A stretch of 64,000 nt of DNA from Flavobacteriales bacterium (lineage in GTDB: Bacteria > Bacteroidota > Bacteroidia > Flavobacteriales_D > Sanyastnellaceae). The stretch covers positions 1,116,001 through 1,180,000 of the forward strand of contig JAGYJM010000002.1 of the NCBI GenBank assembly GCA_018402085.1, written 5' to 3'. Below, piece by piece: positions 16,231-25,300 of this stretch. The stretch's first letter is position 1. Each line of letters begins with the position of its first letter. The position numbers were made by a program, and so were the translations under genes. The notes under the pieces are model-generated. The model was not told where the DNA came from and made no database searches. It saw only the letters and a program-made list of their open reading frames with translations.

Positions 16231-18120
16231 CTACTCTTTCTTCTTAACCACTTCAACGTCAAGTTGATCAAAGCTTGAATTACGGCTCTTGTACTCCGGA
16301 ACGATCTGCTTTAGCTTGCGAACAAGTGAGGTATTGTCTTGTCCGTCAAACAACCCGATCAGTTCGTTGACCTCCGAACGGATGTGCTCCCAGCTTTGCG
16401 GTCGAACTTTCGCTTTGAGAATCTTAGGATGATGGGTCGAAATGGTTCCCTCTTCTTTCGCAAGCAGCTCTTCGTAAAGCTTCTCACCCGGACGAAGTCC
16501 GGTAATGCGAATCTCAATATCGCGATCAAGTTCTAGTCCGCTCAAACGGATCATCTTCTTCGCCAGGTCATAGATATTGACAGAATCACCCATGTCAAAA
16601 AGGAAGATCTCGCCTCCTCGTCCCATCGTACCTGCCTCCAGCACCAACTCAACCGCTTCAGGGATGGTCATGAAATAGCGGGTCACCTCGGCATGTGTGA
16701 CGGTAATGGGGCCTCCCTGCTCGATCTGACGCTTAAAAAGTGGAATCACAGAACCATTTGAGCCCAGCACATTGCCAAATCGGGTGGTGATGAAAGCACA
16801 GTCAGTGGTACCATCGAGAGACTGGCAATACATTTCAGCCACGCGCTTACTGGCGCCCATCACACTTGTTGGATTCACTGCTTTATCGGTTGAGATGAGT
16901 ACAAATCGGCCAACGCCGAAACTCACTGCGCAGTCAGCCACGTTGCGTGTGCCGAGCACGTTCGCCAGAATTGACTCCGAAGGATTCTCCTCCATCAAGG
17001 GCACGTGTTTGTATGCTGCGGCGTGAAAGACGATTTCCGGCTTGAAGGCCTCCATTAGGCGTTGCACCCGTTGGCGCTGGCGCACATCACCGATGACAAA
17101 TTCACAGCTCTCAGCAACCCCTCCGGCCTTGAGTTCAAGTTCGAGCTCATAAAGAGGAGATTCTGCCTGATCAAAGAGGATAAGCTGCGCAGGGTGATAG
17201 CCGGTGAGCTGTCGTGCCAGCTCACTGCCTATGCTCCCGGCAGCACCGGTGACCAGTACCCGCTTTCCTTCCACCATTTTTCGTACCTCGGGGTTGTCGA
17301 TTTTAATGGCTGATCGGCCAAGAAGGTCTTCGATACGGATCTCCCTGATCTGACGAAGGCTCAGCTCACCGTTGATCCAGCGGCGCACAGGCGGAACGTT
17401 GAGCACTTTTACGTCATAGGCAAGCGCAAGATCGATAAGCTCAGACTTGCGCGATGCTTCAAGGTTCTGCACGCTGATGATCATCTGATCCACTTTACCC
17501 TGAGAGAAAAACTCTTCCAGTTTGGAGCTGTGGTAGATGCTGGTTCCTTCGATTTTTTTACCAGATCGTTTTTTGTCATCATCAAAAAAGGCGACCACAT
17601 TGGTTCCTGACTGGCTGTCGCGATCGATGGCCCGTTTGGTGATGAGAGCGGCTTCACCGGCTCCGAAGATGGCCACATTACTCTTTGATTTCATCGGAGA
17701 CTTGAGCTCGAGATAAACCACCTTCACGGAAATCCGGCTGGCGATCATAACGAATAGGGTAGCCAGAAATTCGATGACAACGATCGAGTAGGGGATGAAG
17801 AACCTACCGTCAACAAGGTGAAACCTTAGCTGATTGGCAATGGCAAATAGAATGGTGCCGCCCAGGAGGGTGGTGAAAATCCGCTGAGCATCCTGCGTGC
17901 TGGTATAACGTATGATACCGGCGTAGGTCTTGCCAAGGTAAAAGCTCATTGCCCGAACGACCAGAAAGATCGGGAAAAAGGTCAGCGCCAGATCGATTTC
18001 ATTTGCGGGCGGATGGAATTCAAACCGCACAAGGTACGCTGCGGCAAATGACAGCGAACAAATGAGGAGATCGATCAGAAAGATGATCCACCGCGGAGTA
18101 TTCTGATTCGGAATTAGCAT
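16231..18120 (-). CDS. CapD/FlaA1-like nucleotide-sugar 4,6-dehydratase (membrane bound)
   Basis: A 629-residue polysaccharide biosynthesis enzyme. The first 130 residues form about four membrane helices. A CoA-binding-like Rossmann domain (AIFGAGEAALITKRAID) follows, then a large SDR domain with VTGAAGSIGSELARQL (about 290), HAAAYKHVPLMEENP and STDKAVNPTSVMGASKR. In that last motif Met replaces the usual Tyr of YxxxK, as in WbpM-type 4,6-dehydratases. The likely reaction is UDP-GlcNAc to its 4-keto-6-deoxy form, feeding capsule, O-antigen or glycan synthesis. It is the last gene of a possible A2M-pepD-capD run (43-base gap) and is not in a glycan cluster. Confidence 0.9.
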   Translation of the reverse strand: MLIPNQNTPRWIIFLIDLLICSLSFAAAYLVRFEFHPPANEIDLALTFFPIFLVVRAMSFYLGKTYAGIIRYTSTQDAQRIFTTLLGGTILFAIANQLRFHLVDGRFFIPYSIVVIEFLATLFVMIASRISVKVVYLELKSPMKSKSNVAIFGAGEAALITKRAIDRDSQSGTNVVAFFDDDKKRSGKKIEGTSIYHSSKLEEFFSQGKVDQMIISVQNLEASRKSELIDLALAYDVKVLNVPPVRRWINGELSLRQIREIRIEDLLGRSAIKIDNPEVRKMVEGKRVLVTGAAGSIGSELARQLTGYHPAQLILFDQAESPLYELELELKAGGVAESCEFVIGDVRQRQRVQRLMEAFKPEIVFHAAAYKHVPLMEENPSESILANVLGTRNVADCAVSFGVGRFVLISTDKAVNPTSVMGASKRVAEMYCQSLDGTTDCAFITTRFGNVLGSNGSVIPLFKRQIEQGGPITVTHAEVTRYFMTIPEAVELVLEAGTMGRGGEIFLFDMGDSVNIYDLAKKMIRLSGLELDRDIEIRITGLRPGEKLYEELLAKEEGTISTHHPKILKAKVRPQSWEHIRSEVNELIGLFDGQDNTSLVRKLKQIVPEYKSRNSSFDQLDVEVVKKKE

Positions 18121-18163
18121 GCGAAGCTAAGATAGCAGAAAGCACAGGTGTTAACCCTAAGCA

Positions 18164-19627
18164 TTAATTCTGCACTGGGATGCGCTCGAGGGTGTCAAGC
18201 AGGAACTTCCAGTATTTCTGCACCGAACTGATTTGTACACGCTCATCCGGACTGTGCGCCCCGCGGATGTTCGGGCCAAATGACACCATATCCATATCTG
18301 GATAATTAGTACCGAGAATACCGCATTCGAGTCCGGCATGACAAGCGAGTACATGCGGTTCTTCGCTGAACATCTCCCGGTAACGCTGCGCCATTAGTTC
18401 GACGATATCTGATTGCGGACGAGGCTGCCAACCGGGGTAATCACCTGAGAAGGTTACTGTCAGATCTGCGAGTCCGAAACAAGCTTCAAGTGCATTCTGG
18501 AGGTCTTCTTTTTCGGTATCCAGAGAGCTTCGTGTGAGGCACAAGATCGAGACTTCGCCATCTCCAACTTCAATACGGGCAATGTTATTAGAGGTTTGAA
18601 CGAGGTCTTCGATATCCGGACTGAGGCGGTAGATGCCATTGGGCGCTGTGTAGATTGCAGCAGTGAGTTTGTCCTGAAACTCTTCCTGCATCACCTTCGC
18701 AGGTACTTCTGCAGGCTCAAGAATAATTTTCAGGTCAGCATCGGTAATGGCGTATTCAGCGCGGATGACCCCCGTAAGATGTTCGATGTGCTTACTGAAA
18801 TGATCGTCCTGGCTTTCAGGTACGGCAAGAATTGCCGTCGATTCACGCGGAATGGCATTGCGAAGACCACCGCCTTCGATAGAGGCAATGCGCACTCCAT
18901 ATCGTTCATGGCTTCTCCACAGCAGGCGATTCATAAGCTTATTCGCATTACCGAGTCCTTTGTTGATGTCCATGCCTGAATGTCCGCCTGAAAGTCCTTT
19001 CACGGTCAGGCGCATACCGACCATGCCTGAAGCGGTCTCTTCCTCATCGTATGAGCCGTTAGCAGTGACGTCTATTCCACCGGCACAACCGATGGTGAGT
19101 TCGTCATCGTCTTCAGTGTCGAGGTTGAGCAGGATTTTTCCTTTCAGCCAGCCTCCCTGAAGGCCAAGTGCCCCTGTCATGCCGGTTTCTTCATCAATGG
19201 TGAATAGCGCATCAATCTGCGGGTGTGCGATGTCGTGTGATTCGAGAATGGCCATGATGCTGGCTACTCCGATACCGTTGTCAGCACCGAGCGTGGTACC
19301 TTCTGCCTTGACCCAATCGCCTTCAACCTTCATGCGGATGCCCTCAGTAAGAAAGTCAAATTCAGTATCATTATTTTTCTGGTGTACCATATCGAGATGG
19401 CTCTGCATCACAATAGGCGTGCGGTCTTCCATTCCGTCTGTAGCTGGTTTTCGAATGAGTACGTTGCCGACTTCATCCATTTCCGCAATCAGACCAATGG
19501 ATTCAGCAAAGGATTGCATAAAGGCGACAACGCGCTCTTCTTTTTTAGACGGACGCGGTACGGCGTTCAGGTCTGCAAAATTGCGCCAGAGCGCTTCGGG
19601 TTCGAGGTTGCGTACTTCCTTGCTCAT
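18164..19627 (-). CDS. pepD: Aminoacyl-histidine dipeptidase (Xaa-His dipeptidase)
   Basis: A 487-residue metallopeptidase of the M20 group. It splits Xaa-His dipeptides such as carnosine and other short peptides in the cytosol. It has the metal-site segments MQSHLDMVHQKN and GTTLGADNGIGVA, the catalytic DEETGMTGALGL, and the later CHAGLECGILG. Length is normal for PepD (about 485). It follows the alpha-2-macroglobulin gene by 27 bases, and a TAACTTCG box overlaps the stop codon of that gene, so it may have its own promoter. The context of secreted proteases is consistent with peptide use but does not prove it. Confidence 0.93.
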   Translation of the reverse strand: MSKEVRNLEPEALWRNFADLNAVPRPSKKEERVVAFMQSFAESIGLIAEMDEVGNVLIRKPATDGMEDRTPIVMQSHLDMVHQKNNDTEFDFLTEGIRMKVEGDWVKAEGTTLGADNGIGVASIMAILESHDIAHPQIDALFTIDEETGMTGALGLQGGWLKGKILLNLDTEDDDELTIGCAGGIDVTANGSYDEEETASGMVGMRLTVKGLSGGHSGMDINKGLGNANKLMNRLLWRSHERYGVRIASIEGGGLRNAIPRESTAILAVPESQDDHFSKHIEHLTGVIRAEYAITDADLKIILEPAEVPAKVMQEEFQDKLTAAIYTAPNGIYRLSPDIEDLVQTSNNIARIEVGDGEVSILCLTRSSLDTEKEDLQNALEACFGLADLTVTFSGDYPGWQPRPQSDIVELMAQRYREMFSEEPHVLACHAGLECGILGTNYPDMDMVSFGPNIRGAHSPDERVQISSVQKYWKFLLDTLERIPVQN

Positions 19628-19649
19628 GAGTTGCGGTTTTTAAGAGATG

Positions 19650-19657
19650 CGAAGTTA
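19650..19657 (-). promoter_or_regulatory. -7-like box before pepD
   Basis: TAACTTCG on the minus strand, with a TTG 17 bases further upstream. It overlaps the stop of the upstream alpha-2-macroglobulin gene. Confidence 0.35.
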
Positions 19658-22600
19658 CAAAAGCCCGGGTGGCACAACCTCAATCTTTTTATTCTGGCTG
19701 CGCGCACGGTAACGGTTGTCATACATTGCTTCAACAGCAGTCGCCGGAAGTATGAAGGTGCCTCCGAATGCCGCATTGAGCCGCACATGATAGGTGTAGG
19801 TTTCTCCATAACGCATGTCGAAATACGTCATGATGCGATCATCGCGAATATCACGGTAGGCGTATGGAGATTGCTCAAAAGCACTTGCTCCGGCAGTCAA
19901 CATGCGCTCGTTGAGGATTTCCCAGCCACCCGGAAACGCCTGCGTCAATGCAACGTTTTGAAGTTGTGTGTTGGGGGTTTTTAATCGAAGCTGAACCGTT
20001 GCTACAATATCTGTGCCCTGTTCAAGGCGATCAATATTGATTGGGTTACCGTTCAAGTCGGCGTAGCTGACTTGCATATCGATGCCTTGTTCTTCGGCGG
20101 GCTCCGTGCGCTCAAGCGGCTGTCCGGAGGCGGTTAAGAGCAGAAAGACTTCACTCGTACTCTGGTTCGTGAAATTGAGGGTGTTGCCTGACAGCTTAAA
20201 TTGAGTGATCGGTCGTTGAACAGCACCTGTAAATTGAATCGTTTGCTTGTTACGCCCGTTCAACGTGTATTCACCATTGAGTGGTGTTGCTTGGCGATTG
20301 TGGAGGAACTTACCAATGGCCATGAGCGCGAAGGCGGTCTCCTGGGTATTCAACCACTGCTGACGATTCAATTGTTCTCCAAGGTCTTTGACGATTTTTC
20401 CTGCGTTTTCACGATCACCTGCGACCGTGTAAGCAAGTGCCATTAGAGCTTGATCGCGGAAAAGCGACCCGAAAAAGGCACTCTGTCCGTTGTAAGCTTC
20501 AGCCTGAATAGACGCCCCTTCGAGCAAAGCATTGGCCGCATCTTTTCTACCGCTGAGCACATAGGCTCCGGCGAGGATGGTTCGAGTAGTGGCTGACAGG
20601 CCTTTTTCTTTGCGTAAGCGATTCATTGCGCCGAATTCGGCGCGGTCTGCTAAAGCAAGGGTGAACAAACGGTATGCCTGAGCCAGTGCGAATTTGTCGC
20701 CCGGATAGCGATCACGCATTGCTCTCCAGTTGCGGGCAGTGGCAGACTGATAGCTCAGCCATTGATTCAACATATCTTGCGGAACCGTATAGCCTTTTTC
20801 TTTGGCTTCAATCAAAAAGTGTCCGGCATAGCTGCTGGTCCAGTCGTTTACCGAACTACTCCCCGGCCAGTATGTGAAACCTCCGTTGGCTTGCTGAAAA
20901 GCACGAAGGCGATCGAGCGCCGCGTGAATGTGATCTCTTGATCGTTGTTCGTAAGTTTCACCTATGTCAACAGCATCGGCAAGGTAGAGCTGCGGAAAGG
21001 CCCGACTGAGGGTTTGTTCGAGGCATCCATGAGGATACTGAACGAGGTACTCGAGCCTTTCGCCGAGATTGAGTGGTGTAAAGTCGCTGACTTCCATTAC
21101 TACAGCATTGCTTCCTTCCATTCCCGGTAGGTCGAAGTCAATAGAGGTACTCTCACCAGCGGCAAGAACCCTAGTATAGCGCTGTGATACAGGAGGATTC
21201 GGATTGACCACCATCATGTCGATGCGATGTGACGAAGACTCACCACCACCTTGTGCACTCACCTCAATAGACGCGGCTCCTTCTTTTCCCGGGGCCTGTA
21301 GACGAAAGCGTGCAACTTCTTCTCCGGCTTTATTGAATCGGAGTTTCTTTGATGCAAGCCCTGTCACCTGAACACCGTTTGCCTTCACGCTGACCGTCAC
21401 TTCGCCGAGCTTATCTTCCATCGCAAACACATTTACAGGCAAGTCGATTTCTTCGCCCGGACTCAATGTCCTGGGAAGGGTGGCGAGCACCATTAATGGT
21501 TTACGCACCGGCACGGAAACCTGATCGGCACCATAGGCGTCTCCTTTGCGAGCGACGAGCATCACCCTGACCGAGCCCATATAGTTTGGCATGGTCAGTT
21601 GGTGCTTCGCTGAAGCTCCGGCCTTGAGGTTGAACGGGCCAATGAATTGAACCACTGGTTTAAAGCGATTTACCTCTTGGTCACCACTATCGCCTGCTTC
21701 ACCCCCTCCGATACTCAGCAACGGACGCATTTCACCGGCATAAGCACCGATGACTTCGTCATAAAGGTCCCACGAATGCACACCGAGTGCTTCGGGAGCA
21801 TAGAAATAACCGTGCGGGTCAGGTGTTTTGTAGCGGGTGAGCCCCAGAAGCCCTTCATCAACCACTGCCAGGGTATATGACATAGCTTGACCGTCAGCTT
21901 CACTCACAGTCACCGAGTATACAGACTCAGGCTCAATTTCTGCTGGGGTGCTCAGGCTTGGGCGGATTTTTGTGCGTGGGTCGTTAACGTTGATTCGTGT
22001 AATACCGTATAATCGAATCGGACTGTCATTAGCGGTTGTGGCATGGGGCTGTATCAGCGTCACAAAGGCAAATACGTTGGGGGCGTACTCTTCTTTGAGC
22101 TGCACTTCGACCTTATTTAATCCGGCGCGGGTATCGACCCATTGACTATGGAGCACACCACTGCCGTTTTCGATGGTAATGAGTGCCCGGGCATCTTGCG
22201 CACCCGGGAAGCTGAGCTCCGCTACTTCGGTCGGGAGGTAGCTCTCTTTGTCTGCGGCCACGGTCAACATCGTTTCACCTTCGGGGTTCTCACGCTGAGC
22301 CCGTCCGGCCCAACCGGGCCAGTCAATGTAGACGACTTTTCCGGTAGCATGACCGGTAGCGGGATCTTCAACCCGCACGAGGTAACGACCCCAGGCCGGG
22401 TAGTCGATGCGGAAAGTAAAAGAACCTCGTCCTTCGGTATTGGTAGAGGCGGTGCCTTCAAAGACAAGTGCAGCGCTTTGGTCACCGTCGTAGTCAACGC
22501 TTTCCGAAGCGTTCACATTCCACCACCAACGCCAGCTCAGTTTATGTATGCTGTACTTGAGGTTCTGTCTTTCTACCGGTCTGCCTTCTGCAGTGAGCGT

Positions 22601-25213
22601 AACCAGGTCTATTGTGTGGGTGGTATCAGTGAGGAGCATACCGCGTTTGGTATCCCCTTTTGGGGTGCGCAGTCCGACATAACCTGGGTAGGGGGAAAAC
22701 GGTATGGAGAAATGATCAATTGAGAAATCCCCGCCTTGTTCAAATACACGCGTATCAAAGGTTGCGCGAAGCATTCCGGGAGCACGCTCAGGCTGAGGAG
22801 CATCGAAACGAATAGTTGCATCACCTTCTGAATTGATGCGTCCGTCAAAGATCATCACCGGAGTCGATTCCAGCTCTGCCGAAGGGTCATCAAACTGGTA
22901 GGCGCTGTAGCCTTTGAATGTGGTGGTCATGGGGCGTAGTGCCATTTCAACTTTGGCTTCCAGGTTTTTCGCAGGAGCGCCATGAAGCCACTCTGCATGA
23001 AGCTGACCCGAAACGCTTCGGTCTTGCACATCAATCTTATCACCAAAGTCAAGGTCGATACGAAGTCTGTTGGGCTTTATGTTTTCTACCCGCAGAGACT
23101 TTGTAAACACGGCATTTCCAATACGCACATTGGCGTTCCAGCGCCCCGTAGGTGCATCTTTAGCAGTGGTAACTTCCCATGCGAGATGGCGATCTTCATC
23201 GAGGCTTCTGGTTTCTCTGATGACCGGATTACCGCGTGCATCGTTCACCTCCAAAACAACAGGGTGTCTGGCCGGCAATTGTTTCGCCGCATCCTCAAGC
23301 ATGAATGAAAGAAAAAGGGTGTCACCCGGACGCCATACGCCGCGCTCCCCGTAAATGAAGCCTTTCATTCCCTCTTCGGTTTTTGTTCCGCTCACGTCAA
23401 AGCGCGACATAGAAAGGCTCAGGTTGGGATGCAGCTTAAGGTAGCTCTTTTCATTTTTCAGCCCGGCAGAGACGATAAAAGGTTGCTTATCGGCGCAGTT
23501 TACAGTGAGGTAGCCTGAGGCATCGGTCAGCCCTGAACCCAGAACCCGCCCCTGGTAGTCTTCTACTTCTATGGAGACACCGGTGAGTGGTTCGGTAGAT
23601 ACGAGATCATTGGCCCATACGTGTAGGCGCCCGTCACCGCCTTTTTTTGCGGTGAGGGCAATGTCAGTTATCAGCACATTGCGCATTGCAAACTTTCCGC
23701 TTCGGTAATAACTACTGTGGCAGGGATTATCACGTTCATACCAGTCGTAATCATTCCAATTGGTATCCCAGGCGGAATAATAATAGCTGTCGAAATAATC
23801 CCAGAAAGAGCGTTCTTCCTCACCAAATGAATCCCAGTCGTCAGTTTCGGGCGTTGTGCGCGTGTCGTCATCCTGCGCTTCTGCGCAGGGATAGAGCGAC
23901 TGGTGTTTCCGAAAGCCAATCTCAAGGCGATAAATTGCGCCCGGTTCAAGCGATGTGAGATCACTGAGGTCAAGGTAGAAGCGATTCCAACCCCCGAGAT
24001 CGAGCCCGCGCCCTGTCAGGTCAATCGTCTTTCTGCGAACGATGCGTCCTACACGCTTAAGCTGCTCGCTGCCGGAGAGGTCATTGACCTGAAGAAACTG
24101 TCGTATATTTTTCTCGAAGACCTGAATAACACGCACGTCAACAGCGCTGAGGTTGACGGCTTCAAAGGCCACCGAGCTCTCATTATTGCCGGGAAGAATG
24201 GTTCGCGCTTCACCGGGGAAACGCACCGCAGGTTTGAGGCTTTCAAAATTGAGCTGTACGCTGAAGGGGGGCTGCAGCTTGTAACCTGCATAACTTTCAA
24301 GCTGTGATGCAATTTCAACAGATGTTTGTCCTTGCATCCTGTAGGCCGTATAAATCCTGACCTCATTAGAGCTGTGCTCTACCCTGAGCGGTGCTTCACC
24401 TCCGATCGTAAAAAGGCCCTCGAGGTCTGTGCCCTCAGCGATGGGATCGGAGAAAAGGAGTTTAATGTGCTGGTCAGGCTGCTGCACAATTTCATAGTTG
24501 ATGACCGAAAACTCATAGAGCCCGGCAATGCGCTGTGAAGTACTGCCTGACAATTCACGGTCACCATTTTGAAGGGTCCAGTTGAGCATAACGGCAGAGC
24601 TGTCTTCTCCGCGCGAAACGCTATCAATTACAAATGAAAAGGCAGAAGTCGTCTTTTGCTGCCAGCTCAACGCCAGCTCACGTCCGCTTTGAAAAGCTGC
24701 GAAATCGGCCTGGAGTTCATCGAGTGTAACGATGTCAGAGGTATTCACTACGCCGCGAACCATCTGCAATGTGGGCGTTTTACTCTCATAAGCCTCCACA
24801 CCTGTGAAGGTGGCGGTATACCCTTGATCATAGGTGCGCCAGCCAAAGCGAAACTCACTCAATTCACCTGTGGCCAACGTCATCTCGCTGAGCCGCAGGG
24901 TCGCTTTGTATTCAGACGATGACGGTAGGTATTCATTTGGAATAAACTCAAGTACATTGTTTGAAGACCATCTCAACTCACCGTCAACGGCAGGTTGCAC
25001 AGAGAACCAATCAGCGCTGACTTTCTCATGAATGCCTGGCTTGAGTTGATCATCATTAAAGACTATTTTGATGGCCTCACCTCTTGACAGGTGACCGGCA
25101 CTGTATGCTTTGATGTAATTGCTATATGCGCTGTCAGGAGATGGAAGCTTGTCTTCATTGCTGCACGAATGAATCAACGTTGCAACAAGAGAGAGAAAAA
25201 AGATACGGTACAT
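19655..25213 (-). CDS. Alpha-2-macroglobulin family lipoprotein with thioester
   Basis: A large envelope protein of 1852 residues. The lipoprotein signal (LSLVATLIHSCSN) is followed by macroglobulin-like beta domains, a bait-like acidic and aromatic loop (about 445-500), and the thioester motif HGCLEQT (Cys1397) with the following alpha-helical toroid (QANGGFTYWPG). Such proteins trap proteases by covalent linkage after bait cleavage. Bacterial copies often sit beside pbpC, which is not adjacent here. Instead the two upstream genes encode large secreted proteases, each behind its own terminator. Hairpin copy 10 encodes CAEAQD at the start of the acidic loop. I chose the ATG at 25213 (MYRIFFLSLV) because it begins the signal peptide; the track start adds 19 residues. 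Confidence 0.92.
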   Translation of the reverse strand: MYRIFFLSLVATLIHSCSNEDKLPSPDSAYSNYIKAYSAGHLSRGEAIKIVFNDDQLKPGIHEKVSADWFSVQPAVDGELRWSSNNVLEFIPNEYLPSSSEYKATLRLSEMTLATGELSEFRFGWRTYDQGYTATFTGVEAYESKTPTLQMVRGVVNTSDIVTLDELQADFAAFQSGRELALSWQQKTTSAFSFVIDSVSRGEDSSAVMLNWTLQNGDRELSGSTSQRIAGLYEFSVINYEIVQQPDQHIKLLFSDPIAEGTDLEGLFTIGGEAPLRVEHSSNEVRIYTAYRMQGQTSVEIASQLESYAGYKLQPPFSVQLNFESLKPAVRFPGEARTILPGNNESSVAFEAVNLSAVDVRVIQVFEKNIRQFLQVNDLSGSEQLKRVGRIVRRKTIDLTGRGLDLGGWNRFYLDLSDLTSLEPGAIYRLEIGFRKHQSLYPCAEAQDDDTRTTPETDDWDSFGEEERSFWDYFDSYYYSAWDTNWNDYDWYERDNPCHSSYYRSGKFAMRNVLITDIALTAKKGGDGRLHVWANDLVSTEPLTGVSIEVEDYQGRVLGSGLTDASGYLTVNCADKQPFIVSAGLKNEKSYLKLHPNLSLSMSRFDVSGTKTEEGMKGFIYGERGVWRPGDTLFLSFMLEDAAKQLPARHPVVLEVNDARGNPVIRETRSLDEDRHLAWEVTTAKDAPTGRWNANVRIGNAVFTKSLRVENIKPNRLRIDLDFGDKIDVQDRSVSGQLHAEWLHGAPAKNLEAKVEMALRPMTTTFKGYSAYQFDDPSAELESTPVMIFDGRINSEGDATIRFDAPQPERAPGMLRATFDTRVFEQGGDFSIDHFSIPFSPYPGYVGLRTPKGDTKRGMLLTDTTHTIDLVTLTAEGRPVERQNLKYSIHKLSWRWWWNVNASESVDYDGDQSAALVFEGTASTNTEGRGSFTFRIDYPAWGRYLVRVEDPATGHATGKVVYIDWPGWAGRAQRENPEGETMLTVAADKESYLPTEVAELSFPGAQDARALITIENGSGVLHSQWVDTRAGLNKVEVQLKEEYAPNVFAFVTLIQPHATTANDSPIRLYGITRINVNDPRTKIRPSLSTPAEIEPESVYSVTVSEADGQAMSYTLAVVDEGLLGLTRYKTPDPHGYFYAPEALGVHSWDLYDEVIGAYAGEMRPLLSIGGGEAGDSGDQEVNRFKPVVQFIGPFNLKAGASAKHQLTMPNYMGSVRVMLVARKGDAYGADQVSVPVRKPLMVLATLPRTLSPGEEIDLPVNVFAMEDKLGEVTVSVKANGVQVTGLASKKLRFNKAGEEVARFRLQAPGKEGAASIEVSAQGGGESSSHRIDMMVVNPNPPVSQRYTRVLAAGESTSIDFDLPGMEGSNAVVMEVSDFTPLNLGERLEYLVQYPHGCLEQTLSRAFPQLYLADAVDIGETYEQRSRDHIHAALDRLRAFQQANGGFTYWPGSSSVNDWTSSYAGHFLIEAKEKGYTVPQDMLNQWLSYQSATARNWRAMRDRYPGDKFALAQAYRLFTLALADRAEFGAMNRLRKEKGLSATTRTILAGAYVLSGRKDAANALLEGASIQAEAYNGQSAFFGSLFRDQALMALAYTVAGDRENAGKIVKDLGEQLNRQQWLNTQETAFALMAIGKFLHNRQATPLNGEYTLNGRNKQTIQFTGAVQRPITQFKLSGNTLNFTNQSTSEVFLLLTASGQPLERTEPAEEQGIDMQVSYADLNGNPINIDRLEQGTDIVATVQLRLKTPNTQLQNVALTQAFPGGWEILNERMLTAGASAFEQSPYAYRDIRDDRIMTYFDMRYGETYTYHVRLNAAFGGTFILPATAVEAMYDNRYRARSQNKKIEVVPPGLL
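23869..23888 (-). repeat. GATG-tailed hairpin repeat, copy 10 (inside alpha-2-macroglobulin gene)
   Basis: Sense strand CTGCGC-AGAA-GCGCAG-GATG, read as CAEAQD in the common frame. Confidence 0.85.
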
Positions 25214-25252
25214 GGGCTTACAGAGTTCGTGTGATGTAACAACGACAAGATC

Positions 25253-25279
25253 AAAAAAAAAGCCTGTCATTGACAGGCT
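25253..25279 (-). terminator. Terminator of the reprolysin-type protease gene
   Basis: Minus-strand stem AGCCTGTCA / TGACAGGCT followed by a run of eight T, 22 bases past the stop. Confidence 0.85.
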
Positions 25280-25300
25280 TTCTTGATAAGAAGATATAAA